In this document: piece by piece, positions 33,348 through 46,700 of the stretch
How the letters are laid out: every line of letters starts with the position of its first letter
Numbering within the stretch: position 1 is the first letter of the stretch
Assembly: GCA_004335735.1 (NCBI GenBank)
Contig: QAXK01000720.1
Coordinates: 1-64,000 of the forward strand
Source: Chlorella sp. KRBP
Taxonomy: Eukaryota > Chlorophyta > Trebouxiophyceae > Chlorellales > Chlorellaceae
Length of the DNA stretch: 64,000 nt
Reading direction: 5' to 3'
The notes under the pieces: model-generated
Database searches by the model: none
Seen by the model: only the letters and a program-made list of their open reading frames with translations
Told to the model about the DNA's origin: nothing
Program-made: the position numbers and the translations under genes

Positions 33348-36300
33348 ATGGTGCGGCAGAGGCACAAGGTGTGCCACAGTAGCTTGCTGCTGTTGAGCTT
33401 GCTGCTTGTGCCTGGGCTCGTTTCAGCGTCGCTACCACAAAACAGTTACCTACATTTAGAGAATAGACACCGGCAACTACGTGGAAGCGCTGACGGCCAG
33501 CCAACAAGTTACTGTGCAGGTGAGTGCCCGCCCACACAGAGCAGCAGCCTGCAACAGCACACAGCAAGAGAACATGCGGGCATGTTGCTCTTTCTGCTGT
33601 ATGGCTGAACAATGCATGCCTTTCGAGGCCACACATTACGCGCGATGTTCTGTCATCATGCACAGTGCAACAGCCAGACAAACATGCGAGCAACGGCTGC
33701 ACCTGCCCATGTCTGTTCATATCCTCTCAGGCAAACAGGCTGGTGACCCTATCGAGGGTCAATACATCGTAGTGTTCGACACGAAAAAGGTCGCCACTGT
33801 TGATGATGGCATAACAGCGTGAGTTCCAGTGCTGCAGTGCCGGGTCCAGGCAAACAGCTTGTGCAGTGCTGGTGCCACTGCCGTGCTGACTCCAAGCAGC
33901 AGCAGCAGCAGCAGCAGCAGTGTGTGGCATGCGCATGCACTTCAAACGGCACACCAATGACACATGGATGCCTGCGATATGTTCCCAGCATTGGGCACTT
34001 TTCAAGCAACTTACAAAAGCAGTCGGAACCTTTTGCAGACACATTTGTAAGGCTGCGTGCCAATCTGGGCACAATTCCCTATGGTGGCCACTCACCTCCC
34101 ATGGACGTTTGAAGGTTTGCCGATACATATAGAAGCCTGCTTTGTGGCTGGCCGCATCAAGCACAGCCGCCCTGGTTTGGAATGCAGTGCCACATGCATA
34201 CGTGCAAACAACATCTAGGGGTTTCTGTCCACTGCTGCAGGGTGAGGCAGGGTTTGCAGGCGCAAGCAGTCGCACCTGAAGCAACAGCAGCAGCAGCAAC
34301 GGCGACGGCAAGAGCAGCGTTCCCTCCAGATGCAGCAGCGCCCACATCACCCGCAGACCCCTTCACACTTGTCAAGGTGATCAGCACTGGGCCGCCACCA
34401 AGCAGCAGCAGCACGCAGGGCAGGAGGCTGCTGGGCAGACGAGCCAGGAGGCGGCCTGTTTTCCTGGGCGCTGTAGTGACGGTAAGTAGGTCGACGCTGT
34501 GGCGTAGAAGCGTAGAGCTACCAGCCTGCTTTGCAGCAGCAGCAGCTCAGCAGCAGGGGGATATGCCTGTATTGTGGCACGTACCCGGGCCATGAGTGTT
34601 TTCCTGCAGGTGCCACTTCCTGGATTCAGCAGCAGCATGATCTCAAGGCCCTCCTGCATGCCACTGCTGTCTTGTGGAAAGACCTCTCAGCACAGCACAC
34701 GGCGCACGCCGGCATGCAAGAGCTTGGACTGTGTGTGAAGTGTATGTTGGGAGTAGGTATGTGAATCGGGAGCCAGTACAAACGTACCCGGTTGATATGC
34801 ATGTGGGAAGCCAGTACAAACGTACCCAGTTGATGTGCAGGGGGCAGAGGGCATGCAGGCAAAGTAGGAAGGGTGCAGCATGGCATGAGTGTGCATATGT
34901 GTTATGTGTCCCCTGCAGGTGCCTGTTGATGCCTCTGGCGAGGTGCTGGTCCAAAGCATCAGCAGTGTGGGTGCTGTCAAGACAGTCATGCAGGATCTCT
35001 GCGTGAAGGCAATGGACTGTAAGTATGAGGTTGTGGGGCTGGTTGACGCCATGTGCTGTTGCTGGTGCTGCACCTGGCAGTGATACTGCCCTGTTGCAGC
35101 CACACCTCAGTCACTGTACCTGGGATGTGGTACTGCCACCGTTACGTGGTTGTTGTTGCAAAATGGGCCCGAACGCCCCATTTAGACATGCAGCACTGCA
35201 GCAGGGCCAAACCCTGCAACCTGTCCACACTGCACAAGTGTCTCTGTTTGATTGATATTGAGCTTTTGCAGGTCCAGGGGAGCCTCAGGCAGGCATCTGA
35301 TCTTGGCTGATAGCTGGTGCACTGTTCTGTGCTTATGCATGTGCTGTACTGTCCTGCACCAAGTTGCTCCTCTGCCTCCAATTGCTGCTGTGCTGTGCTG
35401 ACATGGCTCTGCTGTGCTGTGCTGCTGCAGCGCAAGAACGCTTCAAGTGCCTACCCGCCACAATGCTCTCCAGCTCCATCCAGCAACCCGTTGCAACAGC
35501 CACATGGGCGGACTGCCTCACCAGCAACACCTTCCTCGCGTGGTATGGGGAGCGATGCGGCACCAACTTTGACCGCGTCCTGTGGACCGGGGTTTACGCC
35601 TTTGACAAAACCACGGGCGCAAGGTTGCCGAGCTGCGTCAAGCAGAGGCCTGTCAGTGGCACCCCCAGTGCTGACCTGCTGTTTTGGCTGGGTGCGTGTG
35701 GAGTGGCGCCTGCTGCTGTGCCTACCTTGTCCAACAGGGTGTGCCGAGACCCATACATATGTGAGTAACTCACCTGCTGAGGTTGCTGAGGACAGTAACC
35801 AGAAGACAATGTACTGCTGCTGCTGCATTACGCGCACCCAGGGTGCATTCCGTCACTGATTGTTCTGCACCACGAAAAACCAAGTGTTTCACTGTACACA
35901 TTGACGCACAACAGACGCTGACGCCCCACTCATATCCCCTACCCTTCCTGCTATTGCTGCCACTACTGCTGCTGCAGCTGACACGCTTGTAGCTGCAGAG
36001 GACCAGGGCTGCATGGCTCATAACTTCACAGCCGCCACACAAACCTTGGACATCTTCCACCCCCTGCCAGGCTGTGGCACCGGCCAGCCGGTCAGTATGA
36101 CGTACAAGGGCCAGCGCTGCTCAAGCAACAACGGCACCAGCAGCAACGCAGCAACGTCAGGCATACTGTGGCAGACCGCAGAGCCTGCGGCAGGGTCCAG
36201 CCTCAATGCAGCGACGTGCACGCTGCAGCGAAAAAGCAGCACAGCTGCCGAGGACTTGATATTCAACATGGACTGGTTTGGGAGCTGCGGTGTACCGCCG

Positions 36301-39092
36301 GCGCGTGTGCAGTACATTCCGAGGTCTGAGTGCCCCGCGCCGCCACCAATACCCCCACCCAGCCCTTCCCCAACCCCGGAAGACCAGAAGGCGCTCGAAA
36401 GAGGTGTGTGAGCCGTATGGCATATGCTGCTGATCTGGGTCAACTAGCTCTGGCCCTGAAGTCTGACCCAGAGCTTTCAGACCCTGCACTACAGTGACTG
36501 AGCTGCTGCAGTGCAGTTGCTACCTACCACACACGGCCCTCAGGTTCTCCTGCTCTTCATTGCCACTGGCAGGCCATCGACTGTATGTTGCCTCCTGCAC
36601 GCAGAGAGTCTGTCAAGGATTGTACACATGTTGACGCGCACCCCTCCTGTTGCTGCTGACGTGTCACCTGCATGCAGAGCCCATGGTGGTTGGGGAGACA
36701 GCACCTTCGGGCATCAGACGTGTCCTGGTGAGCACCTCAGCATGATATGCATTCGCTGCCATGGCTTAGACCCAGGCCAACTTGGCTTGAAGGAATTCAA
36801 CCCAACCCCTGAGGCACTTTACCTTCCTTGCCAGTGCCCTGCTGTCAGCTGCTATAGGGGCATCTAGCAGGCTGCGTGGACTCATAAGTCCAGTGATCAC
36901 TGACGCCAAATCCGACTCCCATCTGCCTAACCCACCCATCAGGCCTCTCTCCTCTCTCAGCTGCTCCAGCTCTGGACTTGATGACTGCTCCTGCCTGTGT
37001 GTTGCATGCGCCTTGCTGGCCAGGGTGTGACGGCCAATGCCAACTCCAGCTCGGGCCTTGATACAGTCAAGATGTTCCAGCCGACTGCCGTTGCTGTGAT
37101 GGACTCGGGTGTGGACTGCTTCCACCGCGACCTCAATGTCGTGTTCAACAAGAGTTTTGTGAAGCCCAAGACCCCTACAGACTCTGCAGGAGATACCAAG
37201 GCCTGCTTCGATATATACGACCATGGGACCAATGTTGCAGGTGCGGGCAACGTGAGATGCGCAGTGCACACAGTGGATTGCAGTACAGCCTGCAGCCTGC
37301 AGCCTGCAGCCATGACATGCTTGCAAATCATGCAGTGGAGTACATTGCAGTACAGTGCAGTGCAGTAGACTACAGTACCATGACTGTACACGGCTGGGGC
37401 TGTGGGTGGTGCCGCTGCAGGGATCATTGGGGCCAAGAACAACGGCTACGGGGTGGTTGGGATACTGCCAGGTGAGCTGAGCTTGCTGCCCAGGGGTCTC
37501 TGCCAGTGGGGCGCAAGCCTTGACAGTGTGTTGCAGTGCAGCGCCAGACAGCTGGTAGCTGGTAGTGACTGCCTGAGGTGGAACATGTGGTCATGTGGGC
37601 ACATGTGCGTGAAGATTTGCCCGTTTCTAACGAAACTGTGGTGTCCAAAAGCTGTGTATACACATGTGGCTTCCAGTTGTCTAGGGTCAGCAACAACTTG
37701 TTGATTGGCCTCTTCCAACAAGAATAGGGTAGCTGTGCATGTGAGCTATTCATCTGTCCACACAAGATACTTCAAGTGCAACGCGATGACAGCTTGTTGC
37801 ATGTTGCTGTCCTTGCTGTGGAGCAGGCGTGCCTATTGTATCCCTGAAGATGCTGGCCTCGGATGGGAATGGAGAGGTATCCAACATCCTTGATGCAGCC
37901 TCCTGGTTACTCCAGACCAGCATAGACGGCATCACCCCAAATGATGAAAACCGCACCAATGCTGAGGCGTTGGGCGTGGATGTCATCAACATGAGTTTCG
38001 GCTTTGTCGCCGGGTATGGCTCGTCAACAGCAAACACAGTGTGCGGTGTCTTTGCGGCGCTGCGGGCAGATGGTGTGGCAGCTGCAGCAGCAGCAGGTGG
38101 GTTTGGACTGATTGCCTGTCTGTGGACTTGGCTGTGGTGCAGTCATCCTTATGAGTGGGCCATACCCTTCCCCACATGTGCACTAGTTCCATACCTGGCC
38201 AGTATGTTGCAGCCTGAGCACAAATCATTCAAAGACCCTATGAGCACAATGCAGGATGGTCGACCCAGAAAGCCGCGTGACGCGTTTCTGTGTGCCGCTG
38301 CTGTTGGTGCGCCACCTGTCGTGCCGCAGGCAACGAGCGGGAGGCGCTCAACGGCATGTACCCCGCCGCGTGTGAGGGTGTCATTGCAGTCACAGCCCTG
38401 AGGCAGGGCAATGGGACAGTCGATGCGACACAGCAGCCTGCTGAATGGTTCTCAAACTTCTTGAATCTGGATCCGAATGCGGTGGCGCCCATGGCCCCCA
38501 ACAAAATGAACTTCACTGTGTGCGCGCCAGGTGGGCTTCTGACATAGCCTATGTCACATAGGTTGTGGGCCAGCACAGGGTTCTTGGGTTCCTGGCTCCA
38601 AGAATGGATCATTGTGCTGTGTTGATAACAGCTTGGACGCCGCTGTTTGACAAACCACTAGAACAGAAGGTGCAATGCATGTCTTGCTGTTGTATCTGTG
38701 GGAGGACAGCAGCACCTAGAAATGCGCAGCAGTGCACAGACATAGGTGCCATGGGGAGAGCTCCCACATTGTAGTCACGGTTTCTGGCGACATGCGTTTG
38801 TGCGACTGCAGGGGAAGAAGTGTACAGCACGTGCTACCAGCAGAACAACGCCTTCTGTGTAAGGACGGGCACGAGCCAAGCGACACCACACGTCACGGGC
38901 ATGCTGGCGCGTTGCTACTCGGGCGGCAGGTGCAAATCGCGCGGCAACGGGACTGCGTCGGCCGACTATGCGACACGAAAGTGGACGAACTACAACTTGG
39001 CAAATGTCGACTATGGCTATGCCAAGGATCCGATACGTTCCAACAGGAGCATATTCTACTGGGGGTACCTGACGTGTGCTGATGTCTGGTGA
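33348..39092 (+). CDS. Secreted subtilisin-like serine protease with two Cys-rich modules
   Basis: Peptidase S8. Exons: 33348-33519, 33731-33818, 34241-34481, 34919-35018, 35431-35760, 35978-36403, 36678-36727, 37024-37240, about 37394-37471, 37827-38096, 38330-38530, 38812-39092; about 815 residues. Order: signal peptide (SLLLLSLLLVPGLVSA), inhibitor-I9-like propeptide start (GQYIVVFDTKKV), Ala/Arg-rich stretch, two Cys-rich modules (exons 5 and 6), Pro-rich linker (PPPIPPPSPSPTP), lead-in PSGIRRVL, catalytic Asp (VAVMDSGVD, about residue 496), His (DIYDHGTNVAG, about 536), oxyanion Asn (AAAAGNE) and Ser (RTGTSQATPH). The join into the exon at about 37394 has no AG acceptor. A possible extra phase-0 exon begins at 34610. 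It would act outside the cell. Algal cell-wall hatching enzymes (sporangin/VLE) are subtilases, so a wall role is possible but inferred. Confidence 0.85.
34757..34842. repeat. Direct duplication in a subtilase intron
   Basis: Two imperfect copies of an approximately 40-bp unit (core agccagtacaaacgtaccc) lie tandemly in the intron before the exon at 34919. Confidence 0.75.
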
Positions 39093-40717
39093 CTGCGTGC
39101 GCTGCAGCTGGGCTGGGTGCACAAGTGTCAGCGGGAGGCCAACTTCGAGCGAAATCAACACTCAACAGGCAGGCAGGCTTGTGCTGTCTGTTGCCCTTCC
39201 TGCCAATGCTTTTGGAACAGCTGGACGCCCAATCGTGCCCATGTACAGCAGCACCCTGTGCAAGAGTGTGTTGTGTGACAGCGGCATGCATATGGGGTCC
39301 TTTGGGAGACCCATGTCAAGCAGTGTACATACATACTGGTAGAGAGAGTTGCGCGCGCCAGCACTTGTTTCGGGGATCATGCACGACTGTGTACCACAAC
39401 ATCTGCACAGAGTTGTTGACAATCATACCTTGACAATGCAGCACGTGGCCTGCAGCATTTGCAGTCTTTGACGCATTGCCTGGCTTGGAAGCACCCATGA
39501 GGATCTCTGGGTGCCAGTGGGCACTACATGCATCATATGATGGTTGTGCCTGCGTATACCTAGCTGATCAGGGTGCCTCCATGAACATGAATGCCCCCGT
39601 TGAGCACAAGGAGCTATACCTGACTGGATGCAGCACTGAATGCCTCTGGACTGCTGCACACACTGCACCGCGGCCGCTGGTGCATGCATGCTGGCGGCGG
39701 TGTGTGCAGGCTAGCGCTGGTGGGTGCACAAAGTTGAGAATGAGTGCTGCAGTGCACACTGTTCGCGACAATGCGCTACTGCTTGTTGCAGCTGGTGTTG
39801 GGCGCAGGTACTCCCTGCTGCGTCTCAGCTGCCTAGACCCCCTGTGCTTGCACCTAGACTGTGTACAGTATGGGCATGATGTGGTCCATTGGGAGCCAGT
39901 GCCTTTGTGTGAGCAAAGTGAGTCACTTGCATGAGCGCTTGCTTGTTTCATCCTACACTCTGTTGGCTGTAAGCAGACACACTAGCACATACGCGCTTGC
40001 CAGCCTGGCAGCCAGCAAGGTAACTGAAGAGCTGCGCAAGTGCAGCATGGGACGAGGCTGTGTCTCTCCTGCGACTGAAGTATTCTGCAACCGTTGAAAA
40101 GCACCCTCATGCACAAAGCGCTCTGTTGCTCGCTTGGTCAATGCTGTTGCAGCCAACCTGTACTGAAGGCTTGAAGGCGTGTCCAAGGTTGCGGTTGTTG
40201 TTCACAGCAACACCCCGACTTCTGTCACAATGCATTTATAACAGATGAGATAGTGGAACTTACTGGGTTTAGGTGATCGGGCATCGTTGGGTCGCGAAAC
40301 AGTAAAAGTCGTTCATGGTCAAGGTCCAGCTGGGTGTGGGGCCAGTTAAACGTTCGTTACGCATGTATGCAAAGTGTGACTGGAGGTCATCTTGCTTTCA
40401 TTGACTTGTCTTGTCGGTGTGCGCTTCAAGCTGCAAACCGTAACTGTCACCATCCACCTCTCCGACAGGCCACTGACTTAGAACAGGCACGCTTCACCGA
40501 ACACGTTGCTGCTGAAAACATTCAACCTTACTGTCTGCGTACAGTCGCTCACGTGCCGTCTGATTTCGAAGCAGCAGCTGCAGTTTCCAAGGCAGAACCA
40601 GCAGTGTGGGCCAGAGCTTGACAGCATGCTGCCACCAGCAGCGGTGGTTTTCAGAGGGTGGTGGAGTCGAGGATGACGGTGAAGTTGTAAAACACAGCTG
40701 CAGCTTCAGAAGCTGCA
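39093..40717. other. Subtilase 3' region and DAG-lipase upstream region
   Basis: 1.6 kb between two plus-strand genes. No coding segment with recognisable content was found. A TATA-like TTTATAAC lies near 40233, but its link to the lipase promoter is unproven. Confidence 0.45.
39968..39972 (+). terminator. Candidate TGTAA poly(A) signal of the subtilase gene
   Basis: First TGTAA that I see after the subtilase stop codon, about 880 nt downstream. Confidence 0.4.
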
Positions 40718-43700
40718 ATGCCTCCCTTGCAGCTGTTTGGGCGCAGCTGGCACATATCGTCTGATGGTGAGCAATGCCATCAGCAGCATTCCAGTGATGC
40801 CCACGGCGTCTGACATGCAGGCGGATGCCTTGCATCCACATCAACAACCTGCAGTTGAGGGGTTGATCAGAGTGTGTGTGCCCTTCCCGCCTCCTGGGTA
40901 CTCCTGCAGTGCAGAAGCTGACACAGTCACAACACAGCTGCAGTACGCAGGTCCATGTCCCCTGTTACACCCCCATCCTTTCGAAGCGCTACTGTATATA
41001 CTTAACGTGTGTCATGCAGACCTCGCCCTGCCTGCCTGCATCGGGGTGGCCTTCCATGGCACTTGGGCCTCTCTCCTGGCAGCAGAGGTGGCCATCATAG
41101 GCCTCCCAGATGACTGCGAAGGCCGGCAGCTGGCCAGCAGCAGCGTGCTCTGGCTACTTGTCAGCTTCTCGCTCACCACAATTCTGCAATGTGTGGTGGC
41201 AGGAGTCTCCATGCGAGGTGAGGGCACGTGTATGGCACATGACAGCTGCAGCCAATAACTCCGTCCAGCCAGATGGCCAGCAATTGCGCCTTTTCAGCAC
41301 TGCAGTACCACTGTCAGCCATACCAGTCTGTCTGACGGTGTACGTAACAGAAGACTGCACAGAGGCCCACAACTGCCATTGTCTTCAGTGCGTGTGCGGG
41401 CTGTGAGATTTTGTGGCCCTGTAACCTTGCATGCCGTGCTTGTGTCACTGGTTCCACTGCCAACAGGTGCTATGTTGGAAGAATACAAGAGGAGAGCTAT
41501 GCCGGCAGCTTTGTACTGCTTACTGTCAGCATACACCCTGGAAGCAGCTGCGTTGGTGTATGCCACCATCGTGAACTTTGGTGTCCTGCGAGACACGCTG
41601 AGCACATGCCACACTGCAGAGGAGCTCGCTCGGTAAGCAGCGAGCCTTGCTCGCATGCCCTGCTGTGCATGCAGCACCTGTGCTGTAAATAACATCCACA
41701 AAATGTCCACCAGATTGCCTGGGTGCACTTGCAAGATCTGCAGGGCTGTAAGCAGCAAGATGCATGCGGGCACCTGCTATTGCCTGGTCAATGCCTCCGT
41801 GCAAGCCAACATCACCCACAGAAGACATGGAACCCCAGGGATCCACATGCGCCGTTTTCACAGCTTTTTGCGCATGTTTCAAAACATGCCTCTCAGGCGG
41901 CATTTTGCAAGGTGCCAATCCGCCTTCCTGCATCCTGACCTGCACCCTCTGACCTGCAGGACGTCTATCTCTGAGCTGAGCTTGCACAGGTGGTTCATCG
42001 GCAGCACCTGGGCCATGCTGGTGGTGATCAGCAGCCTGCTGTGGCTTATGTACAACCTGTACCCTGACAGAGGGCTGGAGTCGTGGGAGAAAAGGTGTGT
42101 GGCCGGGTGGGACCCCAGCCTTAGTCGAGAACGTGTCCTCAGGCGGAACGTCATACCCGGACATGCAGAGCGCGTGTTGTGATGAGATTAGAACTGTGTG
42201 TACTGGCAGTGTGGCGGCTATGTTCCCGCTGCTTTTTCTTGCTGTGTCGGGTCACACTGCGGTGCTGGCACCTTCTGTGCTGAGAAACTCTATGACAGTG
42301 ATGCTGTGCTGACACGTGCTGCTGTGATGACTGGCTTGGTGCTGCTGTCCTGCCGCAGGGTCAACTGCATGAGCTATATCCTGTGCTGCAGGAAGTCCCT
42401 GACAGCCGACCCAGACAGCGATGGTTCCCAATCATCCTCTGTACCTACGGTCGTTCGCCTGGCGCGCGTGTTTGGAGACCTCTTCTATCCACTCAACTTT
42501 TCCTTCACAGACACAGTAGCAGCCATCGCCCTTGTAGGAATCACACACCGCAGCAGCGCACACGGGCATGGCAGCAGCAGCCACAACCATGCGCTCATAG
42601 CTGCAGCAGGTGCAGGAGTGCTGAGCCCAGCCAAGCACGATGCTCCCTCTGGTGCAGGGGCATTGTTGGAAGCTGCTGTCGCGTTTGCAGCAGCAGCACC
42701 CAACGGAGCTGCCAAACCTGCGGTGCTCGTGGCACAGCATGCAGGTGAAGCAGCACAGTCTGCTGACCCTGGATCCAAGCATCTGGCAGAAGGCAGCGCA
42801 AACCCAGCAGGTGTGGACGGCTCCCATGCAGCAGGAGCTGGCATTGCAGTCGGCAGCCATGACGCAGTTTGCTTGCAGCAAGGCCAGGAGTTGGAGTTGG
42901 CCCAACGGGCCACTTCATCACCCTGCCTTGCAGCAGCAGGTGTCAACGCTGCGCAGACTGCATCACTTGGCCAGCGTTGCCCGTCCCCGGGGCTGCTTGG
43001 CATCCGGCACAGCAGCAGCACAGGCAACATGCAAGCAGCGGGCGTGGCTCGGGGTGGGGCCCAAGCCCTGGCTGAACCCTCCTCGGCATCGTTTACACGA
43101 AGTGCATCCAGCAGCGCATGGGAGGCTGCTGTGCGGCAGGGGTCAACTCTTGCAGTCGCACCAGGCCACGGGTTCCTCCCGACACCTGCTGCTGCCGGGG
43201 TCAACCTGGCCGGCAACAGGGCAGGCAGCTCAGTCGCGTCCGAGCCCGCGATAGTAACCCGCAGCCACAGCACAGCAGCAGACGGAGCGGCAGCTGTCCC
43301 ACCGCCCCGATTCGGCAACCGTGCGGTCAGCTGGGGCGGCACCACGGTCGCCTTCCACCCCAGCACTGCACACAGCACTGAGCCAGGTACTGTGCAGCCC
43401 CTGCTGCAGAGCCTAGCTGAGAGCAACGAGTTGAGCCTGGCGAGTGGTATTGAGCAGGTCCAGAGCCTGCTGAGCCCTGTACAGTCTGCTGGGGCTGCTG
43501 CAGAGGAGCCTGCAGGGGCTGGGGTGCAGCAGCTGGGGATGCAGCCTGCTGGGGATGCATTTGGCACCGCTGGCGCTGGTGTTGCTTTGGGTGCTGCTGC
43601 TCACGACGCTGCCATCGCAGACGCAGCTGCTGTGTTTGCCAACCCCCTGTACAGCCCTGTTGTACTGCCGCAGCCTGACACTGTGGCAACAGCTGCATCT

Positions 43701-46700
43701 GCCGGGCAGGTGGTGCGGCGCGCGTGCCCTGCCCAGGCAGCAGCAGGATCACCATTGGCAAAGGCAGTGTTCGCGGCGGCAGCAGTGGAGGAGGGTGTGC
43801 TAGAAGATGTGGGCGGTGCAGTCACATCAACCGGCCAGCTGGTGCCTCTGGAGCTCCTGGAGGAGGCGCTGCACTGGCATGCATATGCCAATGCCATCTA
43901 CGGCTGGCCCATGTTCCTCTGGTCCCACAGATACAGGTGGGTGCGCAAAGGGGTGGGGCGCAGAGGGACGGCCTTTAATCTGATGCCAGGGTGTGCACAG
44001 GACAAGTAGTGTAGCGATGCTGTCAAAACCAACACCACAACAATGCACTAGTCCAGTGTTACATGTGGGTTTCCAGCTCAGCAGCGTTGGATCGACCTAT
44101 GCACGAGTGACACACAGCAACCGACACGCCTATGCCGTCTGGCTAATGCTGTTTTTTTGTGTGCAGGGTGTTGCGGTGCTGCCGGCTGTGCTGCGGAGGC
44201 TGCTGCAAGGGCGTGCCACACAGTGCCCGCAGCAGCGCAGGCGGCCTTGCAATGCACCAACACGCATTGTCGGGGTCGACAAATGAGGCCTTCACTGGCA
44301 AGGCAGTCAGTAAGCCAGGCAGCTTCAACAACAGCAGCAGCGGGCCCCTCGGCAGCAGCGGCAACGGCACTGGGCCTGTCACTGCCGTGGTGACCATGCC
44401 CTCGGTTGACACCGACAGCGCCTCGCCAGGCAGCACAGCAGCAGGGGCAGCAGCTGATGGCGTGCGGCTGGTGAACGGTCCCCTTGGGGAGGGAGTGGAG
44501 GATGAACAGGGCTCCCAACGGAAGCAGCAGCTGCAGCAGCCACATGCAGCAGCAGCCTGTGCTTGGGATGTGGAGCAGGGTGGAGGCGTGCAAAGTCAGG
44601 CAGTGCACACCTCAGCAACTGATGCAGCGGCAGCAGCAGGAGGGGCTTCGTCAGGTCCTGAGGGTGCTGGTGCGCCGGCAGGCGCAGGGCGCAGCAGCGG
44701 CAGCAGGCGCTGGGTGCAGTCCAGCGGCAATGTGTGGCTCCTGCAGGGCTTGGCAGACGTGCTGGGCATCAGCCGGGAGTCTGCCATGGCAGCTGATGTG
44801 GCTGGCAAGAGCCCCCAGGGGTCAGGTGGGGGATCTGCGGGTGGGGCCCCGGGCCTGACCTCTGTGGCATCTGGGCTGGGGGCTGACCAGGGCCCCTGTG
44901 GGTGCTTGTGTGGCGGGAAGTGGGGCGCGAGCCACGTGCCCAAGATGGCGCCGCTGACGGCCTCGCAGCGACTCACGAACGAGGCAATCATGCAGGTGAG
45001 TCTGGCCGTGTTGATGCTGCTGGTCTTGTTTGCTGTGCTTCTGCGGAGCGTGGGCCAATAAGAGTCGAATTGGACCACACCATTGCTTTGGTCTTGATGG
45101 CCTCATGTTGGGGCCTGCAATGAGCATTGGGGCGCACCATCTGTACTTCTGGATGTGCTTGGCCCCAGGTGTTGCTGTCGTCTCCGCTGAACATCAGGCC
45201 ATCCTGCAGCATCGCACCACTGAAGAATCCAACATCATGTGAGGACCTACACAAGGCAACCTGCGGCTGCATGACATCTCTGACAAACTGCCCTGTCGTG
45301 TTATCTGCCTGCCGTTGCTGTTGCCCTGTGCCTCTCAAACTCACACCTCCCGTCTAACTCACCGCCTGACTTACTCCCACACTCACCCCCTCACTCACTC
45401 ACTCCCTCACTCCCTCACTCATTCATTCATTCACTCACTCACTCACTCACTCACTCACTCACTCACTCATTCACTCATTCACTCACTCATTCACCCCCGA
45501 CAGACTGCCAACATCCCCGCGGCCGACCTGCTGTATGTCAACTACAACAACCTGGTCGAGGGGCTGCTGCCGTACAGCGTTGCTCTGGATGCAGCGCGCC
45601 GCTGCGTCGTTGTGGCCATACGAGGCAGCCTGAGCGTTGAGGACTGCGTGACGGGTGGGTGGGGGTTTGGTGTGTGAGTGTGGGTGCACTGAGTGGGGCG
45701 TGTGGGTGCGCACCTGAGGCCTGAAGAGGGTGTGCCCATCAGGCGCACACACCGCACGTACATCGGCCGAGAGGCAAGGTGCAAGCATGCGTAGTCCTGT
45801 CTGTGTTGTTCAAGGAGTTGATTATGTGGTCGTGCGCGGCACATGCATCACTCGGGTGTGGCACCAATGCACGTCAGCTGCTGCTTCAACTCTGGACCCC
45901 ACCACCCTGCTGCATTGTGCCTGCGCTGTTGCTGCAGACATCCTGTATGATCCGGCGCCACTGGATGAGGACTGGCTGCTGCAGCAGCCAACGGCAGAGG
46001 CGGCGGCGGCAGCAGCAGCTGCAGCAGACCCCTGCAGCCCCATCACGTGGCCGGAACACCCCAGCACAGCAGCGGCCCTGGCGGCTTACGAGGACACTGC
46101 TGTGGCACAGCAGCACCTGGCAACAGAGGAGGCCCTGTGGCAGCTGCAGCAGCAGCTCCAGCAACAGCAGCAGCAGCAGCAAGCAGCTGGTTGGCAGGCT
46201 GCTGACACCGCACAGCAGTCGTCACCAGGGCTGGGCCTGCCAACGCCCAGCAGGTCTATGATTGGTGCCAGCAGTGGGGGCGGCAGCTTCAGGTCGGTGA
46301 AGGCGTCCCCGTTCGCATCTGCAGCAGCAGCAGCCTCGTTAGCAGCCTCACACCCCAGCGGCAATGTGCAGCAGCCCCTGCCAACGCTGCCGCCACAGCA
46401 GCAGCCGTCACATCATCATCAGCAGCAGCAGCAGCAGCCATCCTCTGGGTTGGTGCGTATGCCATCTGTCCCTGCTGCGCAGGCCGCAGCGGCTGCAGCA
46501 GCAGCAGCCAGCCAGCCGCTGCCTGCTGGTGGGCGGCCCCTCAAACGGCACTGGAGCGTCAACTTTCCTGGGCTGCAGCAGCAGGACCAGCAGCAGGCAG
46601 CGAGCCCCAGACTGTCAGAGCAGCCCTCCTTCATGCGCAGGGCAGCAGGCGCGTTGCGGCCCCATCTGCGCCAGCAGCAGCGCCAGTCCCAGGACGACGA

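Noticed and set aside
34610..34740. Possible extra exon of the subtilase after a TTCCTGCAG acceptor
   Set aside because: In the only frame allowed by the previous exon it runs into a stop with no convincing donor, and the neighbouring exons join in phase without it.
42485..43567. 360-codon minus-strand open frame
   Set aside because: Antisense to the DAG-lipase exon at 42359-43936, whose frame is supported by phase and family context.
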